A DNA stretch of 64,000 nt from Pseudomonas kilonensis (GTDB lineage Bacteria > Pseudomonadota > Gammaproteobacteria > Pseudomonadales > Pseudomonadaceae). This document shows, piece after piece, positions 28,763-37,244 of the stretch. Below the pieces are notes generated by a model. The model had not been told where the DNA came from. It saw only the letters and a list, made by a program, of their open reading frames with translations, and ran no database searches. A program made the translations under genes and the position numbers. Each line of letters starts with the position of its first letter. Positions within the stretch are counted from its first letter, which is position 1. The DNA lies in contig NZ_LHVH01000007.1 in the NCBI RefSeq assembly GCF_001269885.1, forward strand, positions 118,309 through 182,308, read 5' to 3'.

Positions 28763-31700
28763 GTGTCGATCCATGTCGCATTGCATCACGTCACGCATTA
28801 CCGCTACGACCGCGCCGTCGAACTCGGCCCGCAGATCGTTCGCCTGCGCCCGGCGGCCCACAGCCGCACGCGGATTCTTTCCTATGCGCTGAAGGTTTCG
28901 CCCGAGCAGCATTTCATCAACTGGCAGCAGGACCCCCAGGGCAATTACCTGGCGCGGTTGGTGTTTCCCGAGAAAACCCGGGAGATGCGAATAGAGGTCG
29001 ATTTGTTGGCGGAAATGGCGGTGTTCAATCCGTTCGACTTCTTCCTCGAGCCCTACGCCGAAAAGATTCCGTTCGCCTACGCGGCCGACGAGCGCAAGGA
29101 GCTGGCGCCTTACCTGGAAACCCTGCCGCTGACGCCGAGGTTCCAGGCTTATCTGGACGGGATCGACCGCACGCCGTTGCCCGCGGTGGATTTCCTGGTG
29201 GCGCTCAACCAGCGCCTGAGCGAAGACATCAACTACCTGATCCGCATGGAGCCGGGCGTGCAGACCCCGGAGCATACGCTGGAGCACGCCTCCGGTTCCT
29301 GCCGCGACTCGGCCTGGTTGTTGGTGCAGCTGTTGCGCAACCTCGGCCTGGCTGCGCGGTTTGTCTCCGGTTACCTGATCCAGTTGACCGCTGATGTGAA
29401 AAGTCTCGATGGCCCGTCTGGCACTGACGTGGACTTCACCGACCTGCATGCCTGGTGCGAGGTCTACCTGCCCGGTGCCGGCTGGATCGGCCTGGATGCG
29501 ACGTCCGGGTTGTTCGCCGGTGAAGGCCACATCCCGTTGGCGTGCAGTCCCGATCCGTCCTCGGCGGCACCGATCAGTGGTTTGGTGGAGCCTTGCGAGT
29601 GTGAGTTCAGCCATGAAATGTCCGTCGAGCGGGTCTGGGAAGCGCCACGGGTGACCAAGCCTTACACCGACGCACAGTGGCTGGCGATCCAGGCGCTGGG
29701 GCGCCAGATCGATGCCGACCTGTTGGAGGGCGACGTGCGCCTGACCATGGGTGGCGAACCGACCTTTGTCTCCATCGATGACCCGGACGGTGCCGAGTGG
29801 AACACCGCGGCACTCGGGCCGGATAAACGCCGGCTCTCCGCCGAGCTGTTCCAGCGCATGCGCAATCACTATGCGCCCAAGGGGCTGGTGCATTTCGGCC
29901 AGGGCAAGTGGTACCCCGGCGAACAATTGCCGCGCTGGTCGCTCAACTGCTATTGGCGGCGCGACGGGGTGCCGATCTGGCACAACAGCGCGTTGATCGC
30001 CGATGAGCAGGAGGACTACGGCGCCGATGGCGAACTGGCCGGGCGTTTCCTGGCGAGCGTTGCCGAGCGTTTGAAAATTCCTGCGCGGTTCGTGTTTCCG
30101 GCCTACGAAGACAACTTCTATTACCTCTGGCGCGAAGGTGCATTGCCTTCGAATGTCACGGCCGAGGACCCACGTCTGGAGGACGCCCTGGAGCGTGCAC
30201 GGTTGCGCAAGGTCTTCAGCCAGGGCCTGGACAAGGTCATCGGCCAGGTCCTGCCGCTGGCCCGTACCGCCAAGGGCGATCAGTGGCAAAGCGGTCGCTG
30301 GTATCTGCGTGACAGTCACTGCCGCCTGGTGCCAGGGGATTCGCCCCTGGGCTATCGCTTGCCACTGGCGTCCCAGCCATGGGTGACGGCGGCCGAGTAC
30401 CCGTTCATCCACCCCACCGACCCGAACCAGGACTTGCCCGAGCTGCCCGGCACCGAGCAACTGGCGCGTCACGGCGAGCCGGCGGCCGAGCAGGAGCGTG
30501 TCCCGGAGATCGACAAATCCGCCGACTGGCTGACCCGCACCGCCTTCTGTGCCGAGGCCCGCGATGGCCGCCTGTACCTGTTCATGCCGCCACTGGAGCG
30601 GGTCGAGGATTACCTGGAACTGGTCAGCGCCATCGAGGCGACGGCTGAGGAGCTGCACTGTCCGGTGCTGTTGGAGGGCTACGAGCCGCCGAGCGACCCG
30701 CGCCTGGGCAATTTCCGCATCACCCCCGACCCGGGTGTGATCGAGGTCAACGTGCAACCCTCGGCGACCTGGGATGAGTTGGTCGAGCGCACTGAGTTTC
30801 TATACGAAGAGGCGCGACAGACCCGACTGACCACCGAGAAATTCATGATCGATGGCCGGCACACGGGCACCGGCGGTGGTAACCATTTCGTACTGGGTGG
30901 CGCGACACCGGCTGACTCACCGTTTCTGCGGCGTCCCGACCTGCTGCGCAGCCTGATCAGTTACTGGCATAACCATCCGTCATTGTCCTACCTGTTTTCC
31001 GGATTGTTCATCGGCCCGACCTCCCAGGCGCCTCGCGTGGACGAGGCGCGCAACGACGCGTTGTACGAACTGGAAATCGCTTTCGCGCAAATGCCACAGC
31101 CCGGCGAGGAATGCCCGCCGTGGTTGGTCGATCGCCTGTTGCGCAACCTGTTGATCGACGTGACCGGCAATACGCACCGTGCCGAATTCTGCATCGACAA
31201 GCTCTATTCGCCGGACGGCGCCACCGGGCGTCTCGGCTTGTTGGAGTTGCGTGCTTTCGAGATGCCACCCCACGCCCGCATGAGCCTGGCCCAGCAATTA
31301 CTGCTGCGGGCGCTGGTGGTGCGGTTCTGGCGTGAGCCTTATGCGCCGGCGAAACTGGCGCGCTGGGGCACCGAGCTGCATGACCGTTTCCTGTTGCCGC
31401 ACTTTATCGAGCAGGATTTTGCCGACGTCATCCATGAGCTGAACGCCGCCGGCTACCCGCTGCGGGCCGAGTGGTTCGCCGCGCACCTGGAGTTCCGTTT
31501 CCCCAAGGTGGGCGATTACGCGGTCAGCGGCATCGAGCTGCAATTGCGCCAAGCCCTCGAGCCTTGGCATGTGCTGGGGGAAGAGGGCGCGGTGGGCGGC
31601 ACCGTGCGTTATGTGGATTCCTCCCTGGAGCGCTTGCAGGTCAAGCTCAGCGGCCTGGCGCCGCAACGCTACCTGCTGACCTGCAATGGCGTGCCGGTGC

Positions 31701-32056
31701 CGTTGCAACCCACTGGTCGGGTCGGCGAGTTCGTCGCCGGGGTGCGTTTCCGCGCCTGGCAACCGGCCAACTGCCTGCAACCGACCATCCCGGTGCATGC
31801 GCCGCTGGTCTTCGATTTGCTCGACACCTGGATGCAACGTTCCGTGGGCGGCTGCCAGTATCACGTGGCCCATCCGGGCGGGCGCAACTACGACAGCCTG
31901 CCGGTGAATGCCAACGAGGCCGAAAGCCGGCGGATGGCGCGTTTCTTCCGTATCGGACACACGCCTGGGAAACTTCCGACACCCAGCCTGGCAGTGGATG
32001 ACGAGTTTCCGCTCACACTCGATCTGCGACGTTTTCCAGGAGCGTTAAAGCGCTAG
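28763..32056 (+). CDS. Large transglutaminase-like / DUF2126 protein
   Basis: A 1097-residue cytosolic protein. The N-terminal 300 residues are a bacterial transglutaminase-like domain: HHVTHYRYDRAVELGPQ at the start, catalytic Cys in GSCRDSAWLLVQLL, His in DLHAWCEVYLPG and Asp in GLDATSGLF. The rest is DUF2126, with LTMGGEPTFVSIDDPDGAEW, WYPGEQLPRW, DGRHTGTGGGNHFVLGG and GNTHRAEFCIDKLYSP, a glutamine-synthetase-like amidoligase region according to published comparative work on ATP-grasp/transglutaminase loci. GTG start at 28763 with AGGAGG upstream. Gene order with the next two genes suggests one peptide-bond-forming and cleaving pathway; the substrate is unknown. Confidence 0.9.
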   Translation: MSIHVALHHVTHYRYDRAVELGPQIVRLRPAAHSRTRILSYALKVSPEQHFINWQQDPQGNYLARLVFPEKTREMRIEVDLLAEMAVFNPFDFFLEPYAEKIPFAYAADERKELAPYLETLPLTPRFQAYLDGIDRTPLPAVDFLVALNQRLSEDINYLIRMEPGVQTPEHTLEHASGSCRDSAWLLVQLLRNLGLAARFVSGYLIQLTADVKSLDGPSGTDVDFTDLHAWCEVYLPGAGWIGLDATSGLFAGEGHIPLACSPDPSSAAPISGLVEPCECEFSHEMSVERVWEAPRVTKPYTDAQWLAIQALGRQIDADLLEGDVRLTMGGEPTFVSIDDPDGAEWNTAALGPDKRRLSAELFQRMRNHYAPKGLVHFGQGKWYPGEQLPRWSLNCYWRRDGVPIWHNSALIADEQEDYGADGELAGRFLASVAERLKIPARFVFPAYEDNFYYLWREGALPSNVTAEDPRLEDALERARLRKVFSQGLDKVIGQVLPLARTAKGDQWQSGRWYLRDSHCRLVPGDSPLGYRLPLASQPWVTAAEYPFIHPTDPNQDLPELPGTEQLARHGEPAAEQERVPEIDKSADWLTRTAFCAEARDGRLYLFMPPLERVEDYLELVSAIEATAEELHCPVLLEGYEPPSDPRLGNFRITPDPGVIEVNVQPSATWDELVERTEFLYEEARQTRLTTEKFMIDGRHTGTGGGNHFVLGGATPADSPFLRRPDLLRSLISYWHNHPSLSYLFSGLFIGPTSQAPRVDEARNDALYELEIAFAQMPQPGEECPPWLVDRLLRNLLIDVTGNTHRAEFCIDKLYSPDGATGRLGLLELRAFEMPPHARMSLAQQLLLRALVVRFWREPYAPAKLARWGTELHDRFLLPHFIEQDFADVIHELNAAGYPLRAEWFAAHLEFRFPKVGDYAVSGIELQLRQALEPWHVLGEEGAVGGTVRYVDSSLERLQVKLSGLAPQRYLLTCNGVPVPLQPTGRVGEFVAGVRFRAWQPANCLQPTIPVHAPLVFDLLDTWMQRSVGGCQYHVAHPGGRNYDSLPVNANEAESRRMARFFRIGHTPGKLPTPSLAVDDEFPLTLDLRRFPGALKR

Positions 32057-32065
32057 GTGGCCCTT

Positions 32066-32210
32066 GTGGCGAGGGGATTTAGCGAAACGTCGCACCGCCC
32101 CGCTGGGCTGCGCAGCAGCCCTAAAGCAGTTAGCTCAATCTTCCTGGCACACCGAGTTGCCTGGTTTGGGGGCTGCTGCGCAGCCCAGCGGGGATAAATC
32201 CCCTCGCCAC
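32066..32210. repeat. Nested palindromic repeat element between the transglutaminase and ATP-grasp genes
   Basis: Outer arms GTGGCGAGGGGATTT and AAATCCCCTCGCCAC enclose inner arms CCCCGCTGGGCTGCGCAGCA and its reverse complement (32098-32121 and 32170-32193), with a central spacer of about 48 bases. The inner arm contains its own palindrome GGCTGCGCAGC. It lies inside an otherwise conserved gene cluster. Confidence 0.85.
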
Positions 32211-32318
32211 GATGATTGCAGTCTGAAAACCCAGGCCGGACCCAACATAAAACACACCTATCCGGGCGTCATGCGCTTGCGCTAGTCTCACCTTTTATTG
32301 CCGTCTGCCGAGCTTTCC

Positions 32319-34805
32319 ATGCCTGACCTGCTTGACCGTTACCCGCTGACGACGGGCACCTATCACGAACTGTTGGACGACAGCGGTGCGGTGCGTCCGC
32401 ACTGGCGGCGGTTGTTCGATCAGTTGCAGCGCAGCACGCCGGCTCACCTGATCCAGCGTCAGGCGCTGCTGGCTCGGCAGATCCAGGAAAACGGTGTCAC
32501 CTATAACGTCTACGCCGATCCGAAGGGCGCCGACCGGCCGTGGGAGCTGGACCTGCTGCCCCACGTGATCGACCCGCAGGAATGGAAACATCTGTCGGCC
32601 GGGATCGCCCAGCGTGCGCGGCTGCTCAATGCGGTGCTGGCCGACCTGTATGGGCCACAGCGGCTGATCAGCGAAGGGCTGCTGCCGGCAGAGCTGGTAT
32701 TCGGGCACAACAATTTCCTTTGGCCCTGCCAGGGCATCGCGCCACCGGACGGCAGCTTCCTGCACTTGTATGCGGTGGATCTGGCGCGCACGCCCGATGG
32801 CCGTTGGTGGGTCACGGCGGATCGGACCCAGGCGCCTTCGGGGGCCGGTTATGCGCTGGAAAATCGCATGATCGTTTCCCGCGCCTTCCCCGATTTGTAT
32901 CGCGACTTGAAGGTGCGGCACTTGTCCGGGTTTTTCCGCACCTTGCAGGAAACCCTGGCAAGACAGGCCCCCAGCGACGGTGAGTCGCCACTGGTGGTGC
33001 TGTTGACGCCGGGGCGGTTCAACGAAAGTTATTTCGAACATCTTTATCTGGCGCGCCAGCTCGGCTATCCGCTGGTAGAGGGAGGCGACCTGACCGTGCG
33101 GGACGCCACGGTCTACCTCAAGACCCTCAGTGGCCTGCGCCGGGTCCACGCCATCATGCGCCGGCTCGACGACGATTTCTGCGACCCCCTGGAGCTGCGT
33201 ACCGATTCGGCCCTCGGCGTGCCGGGGTTGTTGGAAGCGGTGCGCCAGGGCCGGGTGCTGGTGGCCAATGCCCTGGGCAGTGGCGTGCTGGAGTCACCGG
33301 GCCTGTTGGGGTTCCTGCCGAAGATCAACCAGTACCTGTTCGGTGAGGAATTGATACTGCCGTCCATCGCCACCTGGTGGTGCGGTGAACCGCCGGTGCT
33401 GGCCCAGGCCCTGGAGAAATTGCCGCAGCTGTTGATCAAGCCGGCATTTCCTTCCCAGAGCTTCAGCCCGGTGTTCGGCCGCGACCTGAGCGAGAAGCAG
33501 CGCAGCCAACTGGCGGCGCGCATGCAGGCACGGCCCTATGCCTATGTCGCCCAGGAGTTGGCGCAACTGTCCCAGGCCCCGGTCTGGCAGGCCGAAGACG
33601 GGCACATCCAGCCTCGGGCCATCGGCATGCGCGTGTATGCCGTGTCCGGGAAGGATGATTATCGGGTGCTGTCGGGTGGCCTGACCCGCGTGGCCGCCGA
33701 GGCCGACGCCGAGGTGGTGTCGATGCAACGTGGTGGCGCCAGCAAGGACACCTGGGTGCTGGGCGAGCAGGCGCCCGGCGGTGAACAATGGAAGGCCCAG
33801 CGAACCGTGGGGGTCCACGACCTGGTTCGACGCGATCCGTACCTGCCTTCGCGGGTGGTGGAAAACCTGTTCTGGTTCGGCCGCTACTGCGAGCGTTGCG
33901 ACGACAGCGCGCGGCTGCTGCGGATCATGCTGGGGCGTTATGTCGATGGCGATGACCCGCAGGCCCTGCAGTCGGCGGTGTCCCTGGGTGAAAGCCTGAT
34001 GCTGCTGCCTGAAGAGGGCGAGCTGCACGAGCGTTTGCTGGCGGCGCTGTTGGGGGACGACTGGTCGTTCAGCCTGCGCTCCAACCTGCAGCGCTTGCAG
34101 TGGGCGGCCTCGCAGGTTCGCGGCAAGCTGTCCCGGGAGAACTGGCAGGCGCTGGTGGAGTTGCAGCGCGAAGCGATGGAGCTGGAAACCGAGGAGCCGG
34201 ATTTCGGTGAGTTGCTGGATTTCCTCAATCGGCTAGTGATGTCCCTGGCGGCGTTGTCTGGTTTTGCCTTGGACGACATGACCCGCGACGAGGGCTGGCG
34301 CTTCTTGATGATTGGCCGACGCCTGGAACGCTTGCAGTTCCTCAGCGGCAGCCTGGCGGCGTTTTTGCGCAGCGATGCAGTGTTCGACCAGGCCGGGCTG
34401 GAGTGGCTGCTGGAACTGGGCAACAGCAGCATCACCTACCGTTCGCGCTACCTGGCGGTGGCGCAACTGATCCCGGTGCTGGACCTGTTGTTGCTGGACG
34501 AACAGAACCCCCACGCGGTGCTTTTCCAGTTAAAGCTGGTGGCCCGCACGCTCAAACGCCTGAACGACGATTTTGGCGCACCGAAGGAAACGGCCTTGCC
34601 AGAATTGGTGACGCGTCTTTCTCGCTTTGACTTGCGTTGCCTGGAAAACCCCCTGTTTGGCGAAGCCAGCCTGCGCGCAGCACTTGATGGGCTGGCCGAC
34701 CTGTTGCAGGAAGTGGCCGATGTCGGTGGCCAGGTGTCCGATCGCCTGGCCTTGCGCCATTTCGCCCACGTCGATGACGTCAGCCAACGCACGGTGTCCG
34801 TCTGA
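32319..34805 (+). CDS. Circularly permuted ATP-grasp / alpha-E domain fusion
   Basis: An 828-residue fusion. Residues about 1-480 are the circularly permuted ATP-grasp type 2 region (DUF404/DUF407), with YNVYADPKGADRPWELDLLP, GHNNFLWPCQGI, WWVTADRTQAPSGAGYALEN and LVEGGDLTVRDATVYLKTL. Residues about 505-820 are the alpha-helical alpha-E domain (RVVENLFWFGRYCERCDDSA, SSITYRSRYLAVAQLIPVLD). Elsewhere these are two neighbouring genes; here one gene encodes both. ATP-grasp enzymes ligate a carboxylate to an amine, so a peptide-like product is inferred. The stop overlaps the following transglutaminase start (ATGA). Confidence 0.9.
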   Translation: MPDLLDRYPLTTGTYHELLDDSGAVRPHWRRLFDQLQRSTPAHLIQRQALLARQIQENGVTYNVYADPKGADRPWELDLLPHVIDPQEWKHLSAGIAQRARLLNAVLADLYGPQRLISEGLLPAELVFGHNNFLWPCQGIAPPDGSFLHLYAVDLARTPDGRWWVTADRTQAPSGAGYALENRMIVSRAFPDLYRDLKVRHLSGFFRTLQETLARQAPSDGESPLVVLLTPGRFNESYFEHLYLARQLGYPLVEGGDLTVRDATVYLKTLSGLRRVHAIMRRLDDDFCDPLELRTDSALGVPGLLEAVRQGRVLVANALGSGVLESPGLLGFLPKINQYLFGEELILPSIATWWCGEPPVLAQALEKLPQLLIKPAFPSQSFSPVFGRDLSEKQRSQLAARMQARPYAYVAQELAQLSQAPVWQAEDGHIQPRAIGMRVYAVSGKDDYRVLSGGLTRVAAEADAEVVSMQRGGASKDTWVLGEQAPGGEQWKAQRTVGVHDLVRRDPYLPSRVVENLFWFGRYCERCDDSARLLRIMLGRYVDGDDPQALQSAVSLGESLMLLPEEGELHERLLAALLGDDWSFSLRSNLQRLQWAASQVRGKLSRENWQALVELQREAMELETEEPDFGELLDFLNRLVMSLAALSGFALDDMTRDEGWRFLMIGRRLERLQFLSGSLAAFLRSDAVFDQAGLEWLLELGNSSITYRSRYLAVAQLIPVLDLLLLDEQNPHAVLFQLKLVARTLKRLNDDFGAPKETALPELVTRLSRFDLRCLENPLFGEASLRAALDGLADLLQEVADVGGQVSDRLALRHFAHVDDVSQRTVSV

Positions 34806-35698
34806 TGAGCGCTCGTTACCAGATCCTCCACGACACCCATTACCACTACGACAGCCCGGTGTCCCTGGCCCAGCAGCTTGCTCACCTGTGGCCGCGCGCC
34901 TGTGACTGGCAGCGTTGCACCGAACAGCAGTTGCTGATCAGCCCGGAGCCGACGACTCGTCGCGATGAGCTGGATGTGTTTGGCAACCCGCTGACCCGGC
35001 TGGCCTTCGAACGGCCCCATGACGAGTTGCTGGTCAATGCTCGCTTGAGCGTCGAAGTGCTGGCGCGCCCCGCGCTGGATTTCGACCTGTCCCCGGCCTG
35101 GGAATCGACCTGCAACGCGCTGAGCTACAGTGGCCGGCCACTGGCGGCACCATTGCTGGAGGCGTGCCGTTATCGTTTCGAGTCGCCGTATGTGCACCTC
35201 AAGCGCAGCTTCGTCGAGTTTTCCGAAAGTTGCTTCCCGCCGGGGCGACCGCTGATGGTTGGCGTTCGAGCGCTGATGGAGAAGATCTTCGAAGAGTTCA
35301 CCTTCGATGCCGAGGCGACCCAGGTGGCGACGCCGCTGGTGGAGGTGCTGGAGCGGCGGCGGGGCGTATGCCAGGACTTTGCCCATCTGATGCTGGCCTG
35401 CGTGCGCTCGCGCGGTCTGGCGGCGCGTTACGTCAGCGGCTACCTGCTGACCCAGCCGCCACCCGGCCAGCCACGGCTTATTGGCGCCGATGCGTCCCAT
35501 GCCTGGGTCTCGGTGTATTGCCCGGTGTTGGGGTGGGTGGACTTCGACCCGACCAACAACGTCCAGCCGGCCCTGGAACACATCACCCTGGCCTGGGGCC
35601 GGGATTTTTCCGATGTGTCGCCGCTGCGGGGGGTGATCCTGGGGGGTGGCAATCATGATCCCGAGGTGCGGGTGACGGTGATGCCGCTGGAGTCATGA
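34805..35698 (+). CDS. Transglutaminase family protein (third gene of the ATP-grasp cluster)
   Basis: A 297-residue protein, MSARYQILHDTHYHYDSPVS, with the N-terminal all-beta BTLCP-type domain and a transglutaminase core with RRGVCQDFAHLMLACVRSRG (catalytic Cys), SHAWVSVYCP (His) and GWVDFDPTNN (Asp). No signal peptide, so cytoplasmic. It overlaps the ATP-grasp gene by four bases. In this family the papain-like triad may act as a peptidase or amidase that trims the product of the ligase; that is an inference from the genomic association. Confidence 0.9.
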   Translation: MSARYQILHDTHYHYDSPVSLAQQLAHLWPRACDWQRCTEQQLLISPEPTTRRDELDVFGNPLTRLAFERPHDELLVNARLSVEVLARPALDFDLSPAWESTCNALSYSGRPLAAPLLEACRYRFESPYVHLKRSFVEFSESCFPPGRPLMVGVRALMEKIFEEFTFDAEATQVATPLVEVLERRRGVCQDFAHLMLACVRSRGLAARYVSGYLLTQPPPGQPRLIGADASHAWVSVYCPVLGWVDFDPTNNVQPALEHITLAWGRDFSDVSPLRGVILGGGNHDPEVRVTVMPLES

Positions 35699-35713
35699 GC
35701 GCTGTGTGGAAAA

Positions 35714-35835
35714 TGTGGGAGCGAGCCTGTGGGAGCCGAGCTTGCTCGCGATGAACGATGACGCGTTTTTGCAGTTGAACCGTGTCGCCCTCATCGCGAG
35801 CAAGCTCGGCTCCCACAGGGTTCGGCTCCCACAGA
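35714..35835. repeat. Compound REPIN with doubled REP ends
   Basis: GTGGGAGCGAGCCTGTGGGA (a REP interrupted by a second REP start) on the left and GCGAGCAAGCTCGGCTCCCA followed by CAGGGTTCGGCTCCCACAG on the right. Each side carries an extra GTGGGAG half, as if one REP inserted into another. Confidence 0.85.
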
Positions 35836-35984
35836 TTGTGTGTCATATGGATGAGTTGCTGGGCGGTTTTGTGCCGATGATCAGCCATGAGCACAAGCAG
35901 ATCGGGTTGTTCGAGCCGGACCAATTGCCGGCCAATCTACCTGCAGGCTATCGCCTGTCGATTATCAAGACGCTGGGATTGTGA
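35835..35984 (+). pseudogene. C-terminal relic of a NUDIX hydrolase
   Basis: The frame reads MDELLGGFVPMISHEHKQIG then LFEPDQLPANLPAGYRLSII and ends KTLGL. ISHEH-x-x-IG-x-F-x-x-x-x-LPANLP-x-GYR-x-SI is the typical end of NUDIX hydrolases. No Nudix box is present; upstream the frame runs straight into the REP pair at 35791-35835. The ATG at 35847 has no ribosome-binding site. It is most likely a decayed gene truncated by repeat insertion. Confidence 0.65.
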
Positions 35985-36009
35985 GGGCCGGCAGTGGGAC
36001 TGCCGGCCC
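35985..36009. terminator. Strong hairpin between the NUDIX relic and the small minus-strand gene
   Basis: GGGCCGGCAGT-GGG-ACTGCCGGCCC, an 11-bp perfect stem. Neither side has a clear T run, so it is a hairpin that may serve convergent transcripts rather than a proven intrinsic terminator. Confidence 0.45.
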
Positions 36010-36057
36010 AGGACACAAAACCGGGGGGCCGGATCGGATCATCGGGCCCTGGGGGTA

Positions 36058-36246
36058 TCAGGCCTCGGGTGCCTGATCTTTCGGTGCATCAACATCATCT
36101 TCTGCTGCTACTTCGCCTTCGGTATCCGGGGTCAGTGCGGCTTCTTCTTCAGCTGTGGCTTTCTTGCGCTGCAGCTTTTCCTCTTTCTTCTGCTCCTTGG
36201 CCAAGTCTCTCTGACGTTTGGCGAAGGAATAATTGGGTTTGGCCAT
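36058..36246 (-). CDS. Small highly charged protein of unknown function
   Basis: A 62-residue protein MAKPNYSFAKRQRDLAKEQK with a basic N-terminal half (KRQRDLAKEQKKEEKLQRKK) and an acidic C-terminal half (PDTEGEVAAEDDVDAPKD). It is a likely single helix followed by a disordered tail. AGAGGA stands 9 bases before the ATG, supporting the start at 36246 rather than the longer frame. The gene is adjacent to the LOG-family gene on the same strand. It resembles short conserved proteobacterial proteins starting MAKPNYSFAKRQ; no function is known to me. Confidence 0.8.
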   Translation of the reverse strand: MAKPNYSFAKRQRDLAKEQKKEEKLQRKKATAEEEAALTPDTEGEVAAEDDVDAPKDQAPEA

Positions 36247-36314
36247 GGGCGATCCTCTGGGGTCGAAGGTGAGGTTGAGCGGCGCATATTCTGCCCTGTA
36301 TCGGGGCCGAGCCG

Positions 36315-36902
36315 TTAGCTGGGTTTTTGTTCGGCCCACTTTGGCTGCACTGACGGTTGCCATTCGTCCAGCGCATCGAGCAGGTTCTGCGCTGATTCGC
36401 TCACTTGCAGCATGTCACGATGGGGCGCGCGGACGAAGCCTTCGCCGACGATATGATCGAGAAAAGCGGTGAGCTTGCTGTAGAAGCCGTTCACTTCCAG
36501 CAGCCCCAGCGGTTTGCCGTGGTAGCCGAGCTGGCCCCAGGTCCAGACCTCGAACAACTCCTCCAGCGTGCCGAGGCCGCCGGGCAGGGCGATGAAGGCA
36601 TCGCTGAGTTCAGCCATGCGCGCCTTGCGGGCGTGCATGCCGTCCACCACTTCCAGGCGGGTCAGGCCGCTGTGGCCGATCTCCTTGTCCTTGAGGCTTT
36701 GCGGGATGATGCCGATGACCTCGCCGCCGGCGGCCAGGGCCGCGTCGGCGACGATACCCATCAGGCCGACGGCCCCGCCGCCGTAGACCAGGGTCAATTT
36801 TCGTTCCGCCAACGCCCGGCCCAGGGCCTGCGCCGCTTCACGATACGCTGGATCGGTGCCGGTGCTGGCGCCGCAAAATACACAAACAGACGCGATGGAC
36901 AT
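36315..36902 (-). CDS. LOG-family protein (cytokinin riboside 5'-monophosphate phosphoribohydrolase-like)
   Basis: A 195-residue Rossmann-fold protein, [20 protein letters not shown], with the LOG/TIGR00730 motifs [17 protein letters not shown] and [20 protein letters not shown], where PGGxGTxxE is the active-site signature. Family members release adenine or cytokinin base from nucleoside monophosphates. Some bacterial members act as nucleotide 5'-monophosphate nucleosidases. Its natural substrate here is not evident. It may be transcribed with the small charged gene, which starts 68 bases beyond its end. Confidence 0.9.
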   Translation of the reverse strand: MSIASVCVFCGASTGTDPAYREAAQALGRALAERKLTLVYGGGAVGLMGIVADAALAAGGEVIGIIPQSLKDKEIGHSGLTRLEVVDGMHARKARMAELSDAFIALPGGLGTLEELFEVWTWGQLGYHGKPLGLLEVNGFYSKLTAFLDHIVGEGFVRAPHRDMLQVSESAQNLLDALDEWQPSVQPKWAEQKPS

Positions 36903-36963
36903 GCTTTACTCCGTGGTCAGTTACCCCTCCAGAGTAAAGCCTGGCCTATGCTGCGCAAAGGAC

Positions 36964-37053
36964 TTAAACCTCGCGCTGGGGTTTTTCGTAGGTGCCACTG
37001 GCGCCGCAGGCGTAGGCGGCGAGCAAGCTGCATAACAGGCTGTTGACGTTCAT
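36964..37053 (-). CDS. Possible 29-residue micropeptide upstream of azurin
   Basis: An ATG at 37053 opens a 30-codon frame ending TAA at 36964. The peptide is MNVNSLLCSLLAAYACGASG then TYEKPQREV. CGGGAG stands a short distance upstream of the ATG. The first half is hydrophobic with two cysteines, the second half charged. Too short for standard gene finders and unproven, but start, RBS and composition are coherent. Confidence 0.45.
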   Translation of the reverse strand: MNVNSLLCSLLAAYACGASGTYEKPQREV

Positions 37054-37158
37054 GATGGGCGCTCCCGAGAGGTGGTGAGGCTGATCATAGAGCGGTGTCC
37101 TCCCTCTGGCTGGTTGATTGTGTCCATCAGGCTGATAGCCTTAAGTTGTATACAATCT

Positions 37159-37172
37159 TTGATTCAGGTCAT
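37159..37172 (+). promoter_or_regulatory. Candidate ANR/FNR box upstream of azu
   Basis: TTGAT-TCAG-GTCAT: a perfect left half-site and a 3-of-5 right half-site relative to TTGAT-N4-ATCAA. It is 73 bases before the azurin ATG. Oxygen control of azu by ANR is known in P. aeruginosa. Confidence 0.5.
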
Positions 37173-37244
37173 AGGAACTTGTCTGAAATTCAGGCAGTCT
37201 TTCCCTTTGACGGATTTTTGTTAACCATGCCTTGGAGATTCACA

